From Bryobacteraceae bacterium (lineage in GTDB: Bacteria; Acidobacteriota; Terriglobia; Bryobacterales; Bryobacteraceae): a stretch of 64,000 bases of DNA. This document shows positions 61,147 through 64,000 of this stretch, in pieces (positions within the stretch are counted from its first letter, which is position 1; each line of letters begins with the position of its first letter). Location of the stretch: assembly GCA_019187195.1 (NCBI GenBank), contig JABAQT010000011.1, positions 18,660 through 82,659 of the forward strand, read 5' to 3'. A program made the translations under genes and the position numbers. The notes beneath the pieces are model-generated. The model made no database searches and was not told the origin of the DNA. It was given only the letters and a program-made list of their open reading frames with translations.

Positions 61147-61659
61147 TCAGAACGGCGCTTCGTCCGCCGACGGACCATACACCGCCGGCACCGGAATATC
61201 GTTCAACCGCAGGTAAACCCCTAACTGCGCCCGGTGATGAATGATGTGGCTCAGGAAAAATCGCCGCAGCACCACTCCGCGCGGCAGCGTGAACATCGCC
61301 GTGCCCCCCTTCTTGAGCGACCATGGCTGTGCGTAGGCTTCATCGCTTGCGCCCTCGATTGCTCTGCGCGCCGCGGCCGCATTCTCATCGAACATCGCCA
61401 GCAGTTGCTTGGTGCTCGTGGCCGGAGGTGCCGGATCCGCCGCCGGCCCATCCACGGGCGCAAGATCGAAATACGGCTGGTTTATCGTGGCATTCACCCA
61501 CTGCGGCAGATTGGCGGTATGGCTTGCCAGGGCCCCCATGGTGGTTGACTTGGCGTGCGGGCGCCAGTCGAATTTATCATCGGGGATGCGTTCGAGAGTC
61601 CTTCGGGTGGCGGCCATCTCGAAGTCCCATTCCGGGAGAAGATCGGCGGAAATAGACAT
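61147..61659 (-). CDS. DinB/YfiT-family four-helix protein
   Basis: 170 aa from ATG 61659 (GGAG nine bases upstream). DinB features: LPEWDFEMAATRRTLERIP, ASHTANLPQWVNATI with a metal-ligand His, and FFLSHIIHHRAQLGVYLR near the C-terminus with the second His pair. Members are metal-binding thiol-dependent transferases or of unknown function. An AT-rich palindrome lies just upstream (61691-61712). Confidence 0.88.
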   Translation of the reverse strand: MSISADLLPEWDFEMAATRRTLERIPDDKFDWRPHAKSTTMGALASHTANLPQWVNATINQPYFDLAPVDGPAADPAPPATSTKQLLAMFDENAAAARRAIEGASDEAYAQPWSLKKGGTAMFTLPRGVVLRRFFLSHIIHHRAQLGVYLRLNDIPVPAVYGPSADEAPF

Positions 61660-61690
61660 GGTAAGTCGCTCCAGGTCGAGAAGTCAGAAA

Positions 61691-61712
61691 ATACTATAAA
61701 TATTTATACTAT
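61691..61712. promoter_or_regulatory. AT-rich palindromic operator candidate upstream of the dinB-like gene
   Basis: TATAAATATTTATA (61695-61708) is a perfect 14-bp palindrome, flanked by direct repeats of ATACTAT at 61691-61697 and 61706-61712. It lies 32 bases before the DinB-family start and 70 bases after the stop of the upstream gene. Such AT-only sequence is exceptional in this GC-rich window, so promoter or operator function is likely. Confidence 0.5.
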
Positions 61713-61781
61713 GACTCCTCCCTCAACGCAACTCCTTTCTGAAACACCGCCTCCCTTCCCCCATCCGCCGTAAGCCACCCC

Positions 61782-62357
61782 CTAGGCTTCCGGCTCCTTC
61801 TCCACCTTTATCACCGCGCCCGTCGAATCATACGTGTACACCATCCCCTCCCACTTCCCGAATGTGATTCCCGTGTCCTTTGTGCCGTAACTGTACAACT
61901 GTGTGGCGGTGGAAGCGCGAACGGATGCTCCCGTGATCTGTGCAAACCGGTAGCAGAAATAGTTTCCATCCCCCTGCTTCCCCTCCTTTCCTGGAGTGAT
62001 GTACGCTGCGCCGCAAGAGAGAAGTTCAATCATTTTCATCTTCCCCTTCCACTTCGAAAACTTGCCGATCGTGTGAATCGTGATGTTCTCCTTGCAGAAC
62101 TGGATCCCATCCCCGCCCTGGCTGTAAATGTGCTTCTCCGTGCACATCCCGTTCGCATCGCTGCCTTCCGTTCGGATATACGACTCGAAGCCGTGCGCCA
62201 TGATCCTGACGCGCACGTCTCCTTTGTACGCATCCGCTTTGTCGGCTGCCCAGTTGATAGGCCATTCGATGGGTGTATCGAAGTTCACCTCCAACACTTC
62301 CTTGCCCGCGGGCTTCCAGCCCAGAAGTCTGACGTCTCGAATGATAATGTCTTGCAT
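61782..62357 (-). CDS. Uncharacterised protein with possible caspase-like His/Cys dyad
   Basis: 191 aa from ATG 62357, seven bases after AGGAG; earlier starts lack support. No signal peptide or membrane helix. Strand-His-Gly RVRIMAHG (His 55) is followed by GGDGIQFCKENIT, a helix-strand MKMIELLSCGAAYI with Cys 115, and a C-terminal FAQITGASVRASTAT. The order His-Gly then hydrophobic strand ending Cys-Gly-Ala recalls DUF4347/CHAT-like clan CD cysteine-peptidase folds. No named family is recognised with confidence. Single gene, lower in GC than its neighbours by eye. Confidence 0.6.
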   Translation of the reverse strand: MQDIIIRDVRLLGWKPAGKEVLEVNFDTPIEWPINWAADKADAYKGDVRVRIMAHGFESYIRTEGSDANGMCTEKHIYSQGGDGIQFCKENITIHTIGKFSKWKGKMKMIELLSCGAAYITPGKEGKQGDGNYFCYRFAQITGASVRASTATQLYSYGTKDTGITFGKWEGMVYTYDSTGAVIKVEKEPEA

Positions 62358-62499
62358 CCGCATGCTCCTCTTGCCGGTTTTCGTGACAGCCACGGCGGCA
62401 TCGGGACCCTGCGGTGCTCCTGACGCCGCGCGCGGATCACGTCTATGTTCGGGAGAATAGCACAGCCATCCGGTGAACAGTCAGTCCGGCGCCCAACCG

Positions 62500-63105
62500 C
62501 TACTCCAATACGCCCCGCGCCCGCAGTTCGGCGGCAATCTGCGCCTGCGATTCAAACCGCACCGCGTCGATCCCCGCCCGGCGGGCCCCATCCACATAAT
62601 CCGCGATGTCATCGGTGAAAAAGCACTCCTCCGCCGCGCACCCGGCGCTCGCAATCGCTGCCTGGTAGATCTCCGGAGAGGGCTTCAGCGCCCCTACTTT
62701 GTAGGAAAGCACATACTGGTCAAACTGCCTGAGCAACGGATAGCTTTCGACGACCCTCTCAAAGTGCAACGCGTTGGTATTGGAGAGCAGCAACAGCCTG
62801 TGGCGCTTCTTGATTCTGGCCAGCAGGTCCTCATCAATGAACGTGTAGGGCGGGAACAGCGAATTCCACAGAAACTGAAATTCTTCGGGCGTCGCCACCA
62901 GGCCCAGGCTTTCGCTGATGCGCTCCGTGAACTCCTCGCCGCTCATCCGCCCCGTCTCGAGCAGGGGAACCAGTTCCGTCGCGGCGATCCTGTGGGGAAT
63001 CTCCTCCGCCGGGACGGCGCACCGCTCCGATATTCGTCCGTAGAGCGTCTGAAAATCCAGCGGAACAATTACCCCGCCGAGATCGAAAATTACAGTTCGA
63101 ATCAT
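62500..63105 (-). CDS. HAD-family hydrolase, YihX-like phosphatase
   Basis: 201 aa. HAD motifs: VIFDLGGVIVPLDF (nucleophile Asp in DLGG as in YihX-like sugar phosphatases), LLLLSNTNALHFE (motif II), YKVGALKPSPEIYQ (motif III Lys) and FFTDDIADYVDGA (motif IV). Subfamily IA cap. It probably dephosphorylates a sugar phosphate such as glucose-1-phosphate. ATG start; 25-base gap after the amidohydrolase upstream on this strand. Confidence 0.88.
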   Translation of the reverse strand: MIRTVIFDLGGVIVPLDFQTLYGRISERCAVPAEEIPHRIAATELVPLLETGRMSGEEFTERISESLGLVATPEEFQFLWNSLFPPYTFIDEDLLARIKKRHRLLLLSNTNALHFERVVESYPLLRQFDQYVLSYKVGALKPSPEIYQAAIASAGCAAEECFFTDDIADYVDGARRAGIDAVRFESQAQIAAELRARGVLE

Positions 63106-63130
63106 GTGCTTTCCGATTGTACGACGCGCG

Positions 63131-63970
63131 CTACAATCCGTAGGCTTCGATGGCCGTTCCTCTGAGGATGCGTTGCTGCTCCTCCCGCGTCAGCCCCCCT
63201 ATCCATTGCCTCACCATCCCGGTCCACCCGGCATACGTGCCGGCCAGCGTCAGCACCGGCCAGTCCGTTCCGAACATCAGCCGCCGGGGCCCGAACGCCT
63301 CCATCGCAATATCGAAATACGGCTTCACCGAAGCCGGGGTCCATGATTTCCATTCAGCCTCCGTCACCATCCCCGATAGCTTGCAGTAGACGTTGGGCCG
63401 CCGGGCGAGTTCACGCAGGTTCTCGCGCCACGGGGTCATCACATTGTGCCGGATCCGTGGCTTGGCGGCATGATCAAGCACGAAAATCTGGTAGGGATGC
63501 TGGTCCACGAAACGGATAGTCTGCGGAAGGTGGCGCTCATGGATGAGGATGTCATAGGCGAGTCCGAAGGTGCGCAGCCGTTTGATGCCCTCCTGAAAAT
63601 CCTTTCGCAGAATGAAATCATCGTCCGCCTCATCCTGGATGAGATGGCGGACCCCGCGTAACTTCGCGTCAACGGCAAAACGCTCGAGCGGCTCGGTGAC
63701 ATTCCGCTCAAGCAGCGGGACCCAGCCCACGACAGCCCGCAGAAAGTCATATTCCCGGGCCAACCGCAGCAGCCATTCGGTCTCCTCGAGGGTCTGCCGC
63801 GCCTGCACCGCGATCGCCCCTCCCACCCCCATCGAATCCATCTCGTGCTTCAGGTCGGGCGGCAGAAAGTCCCGCTTCAATTCAGGCATGCCGTCCTGAA
63901 TCCAGCCATACTCCACAGGATCGTACTTCCACAGATGTTGATGTGCGTCAATGGCAACCACTTCAGGCAT
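63131..63970 (-). CDS. Amidohydrolase-2 family protein, L-fuconolactonase-like
   Basis: 279 aa from ATG 63970, nine bases after AGGAGG; an ATG at 63991 would add seven basic residues. TIM-barrel metal hydrolase with IDAHQHLWKYDPVEYGWI, the fuconolactonase-type start (His-x-His), ILIHERHLPQTIRFV, VLDHAAKP and a late FGTDWPVL metal Asp. It hydrolyses sugar lactones such as fucono- or rhamnonolactone. With the HAD phosphatase it may belong to deoxysugar catabolism. Confidence 0.87.
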   Translation of the reverse strand: MPEVVAIDAHQHLWKYDPVEYGWIQDGMPELKRDFLPPDLKHEMDSMGVGGAIAVQARQTLEETEWLLRLAREYDFLRAVVGWVPLLERNVTEPLERFAVDAKLRGVRHLIQDEADDDFILRKDFQEGIKRLRTFGLAYDILIHERHLPQTIRFVDQHPYQIFVLDHAAKPRIRHNVMTPWRENLRELARRPNVYCKLSGMVTEAEWKSWTPASVKPYFDIAMEAFGPRRLMFGTDWPVLTLAGTYAGWTGMVRQWIGGLTREEQQRILRGTAIEAYGL

Positions 63971-64000
63971 TCTGGTTTTCCTCCTGCTCATATCGTTCGA

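Noticed and set aside
61076..61324. Minus-strand open frame ending in a hydrophobic tail (AGAGIFGLLL)
   Set aside because: It overlaps the DinB-family gene in another frame and has no start or domain of its own.
1..64000. Search by eye for CRISPR arrays, tRNA/rRNA genes, insertion sequences and prophage
   Set aside because: No regularly spaced repeats, no cloverleaf or rRNA-like stretch and no transposase or phage structural gene was seen; only the decayed four-helix-bundle gene hints at past insertion.

Overview
The window is a GC-rich bacterial chromosome segment (well above 60% G+C by eye) with dense, mostly intact genes. Several features point to an Acidobacteriota member of the Solibacterales/Bryobacterales type: two very large secreted receptors that begin with a carboxypeptidase-regulatory-like domain followed by a TonB-receptor-like barrel, many Tat-type signal peptides (Gfo/Idh, DUF362, aldo/keto reductase and FMN oxidase proteins), many secreted glycan-active enzymes, and PASTA-less Ser/Thr kinases. 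This assignment is inference from gene content. No rRNA, tRNA, CRISPR array or intact insertion sequence was seen.

Region 1 (1-15.6 kb) is mainly housekeeping. On the minus strand is the classical rpmH-rnpA-yidD-yidC-jag-mnmE run (mnmE is cut by the left edge), preceded by two tandem 6-pyruvoyltetrahydropterin-synthase paralogues and folE. On the plus strand come a TlpA/ResA-type thioredoxin, a GlcD-like FAD oxidase, an O-methyltransferase, a ceramidase-like hydrolase with a Tat-exported Gfo/Idh oxidoreductase, a DUF362 protein, and the conserved cdaA-cdaR-glmM operon (c-di-AMP synthesis coupled to cell-wall precursor synthesis). One DUF421 gene lies on the minus strand. A decayed four-helix-bundle (S23-type) gene sits in the only gene-free gap longer than 300 bases.

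Region 2 (15.9-36 kb) is a catabolic island. A TonB-receptor-like gene (20448-24032) is flanked by two translationally coupled minus-strand operons: DUF4091/GH123-like + stand-alone Cache domain + tandem esterase, and GH42-like + M28 peptidase + GH20-like hexosaminidase. After these come a sarcosine-oxidase-type flavoenzyme, a heavy-metal-binding-domain protein, an SDR, an FMN alpha-hydroxyacid oxidase and an aldo/keto reductase.

Region 3 (36-42.7 kb) holds an orphan CpaE/TadZ-like ATPase, the dnaK-dnaJ-hspR stress operon (no grpE) with a very good sigma-70 promoter, a divergent orphan modA and an esterase.

Region 4 (42.7-54.3 kb) holds a parallel beta-helix protein, a likely operon of class III aminotransferase, Gfo/Idh oxidoreductase and sodium:solute symporter, then less familiar genes: an HEFGH metallopeptidase-like protein tightly coupled to a small lipoprotein, a methyltransferase with an embedded zinc ribbon, a DUF465 protein with a strong terminator, and an adjacent active kinase/pseudokinase pair.

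Region 5 (54.4-64 kb) has a second TonB-receptor-like gene coupled to a GHL6-type glycosidase, a HGSNAT/NagX-like acetyltransferase, a DinB-family protein, an unannotated protein with a possible His/Cys dyad, a HAD phosphatase and a fuconolactonase-like amidohydrolase. The best candidates for something not previously described are the metallopeptidase/lipoprotein pair (48777-49889), the kinase/pseudokinase pair (51980-54287) and the His/Cys protein (61782-62357).
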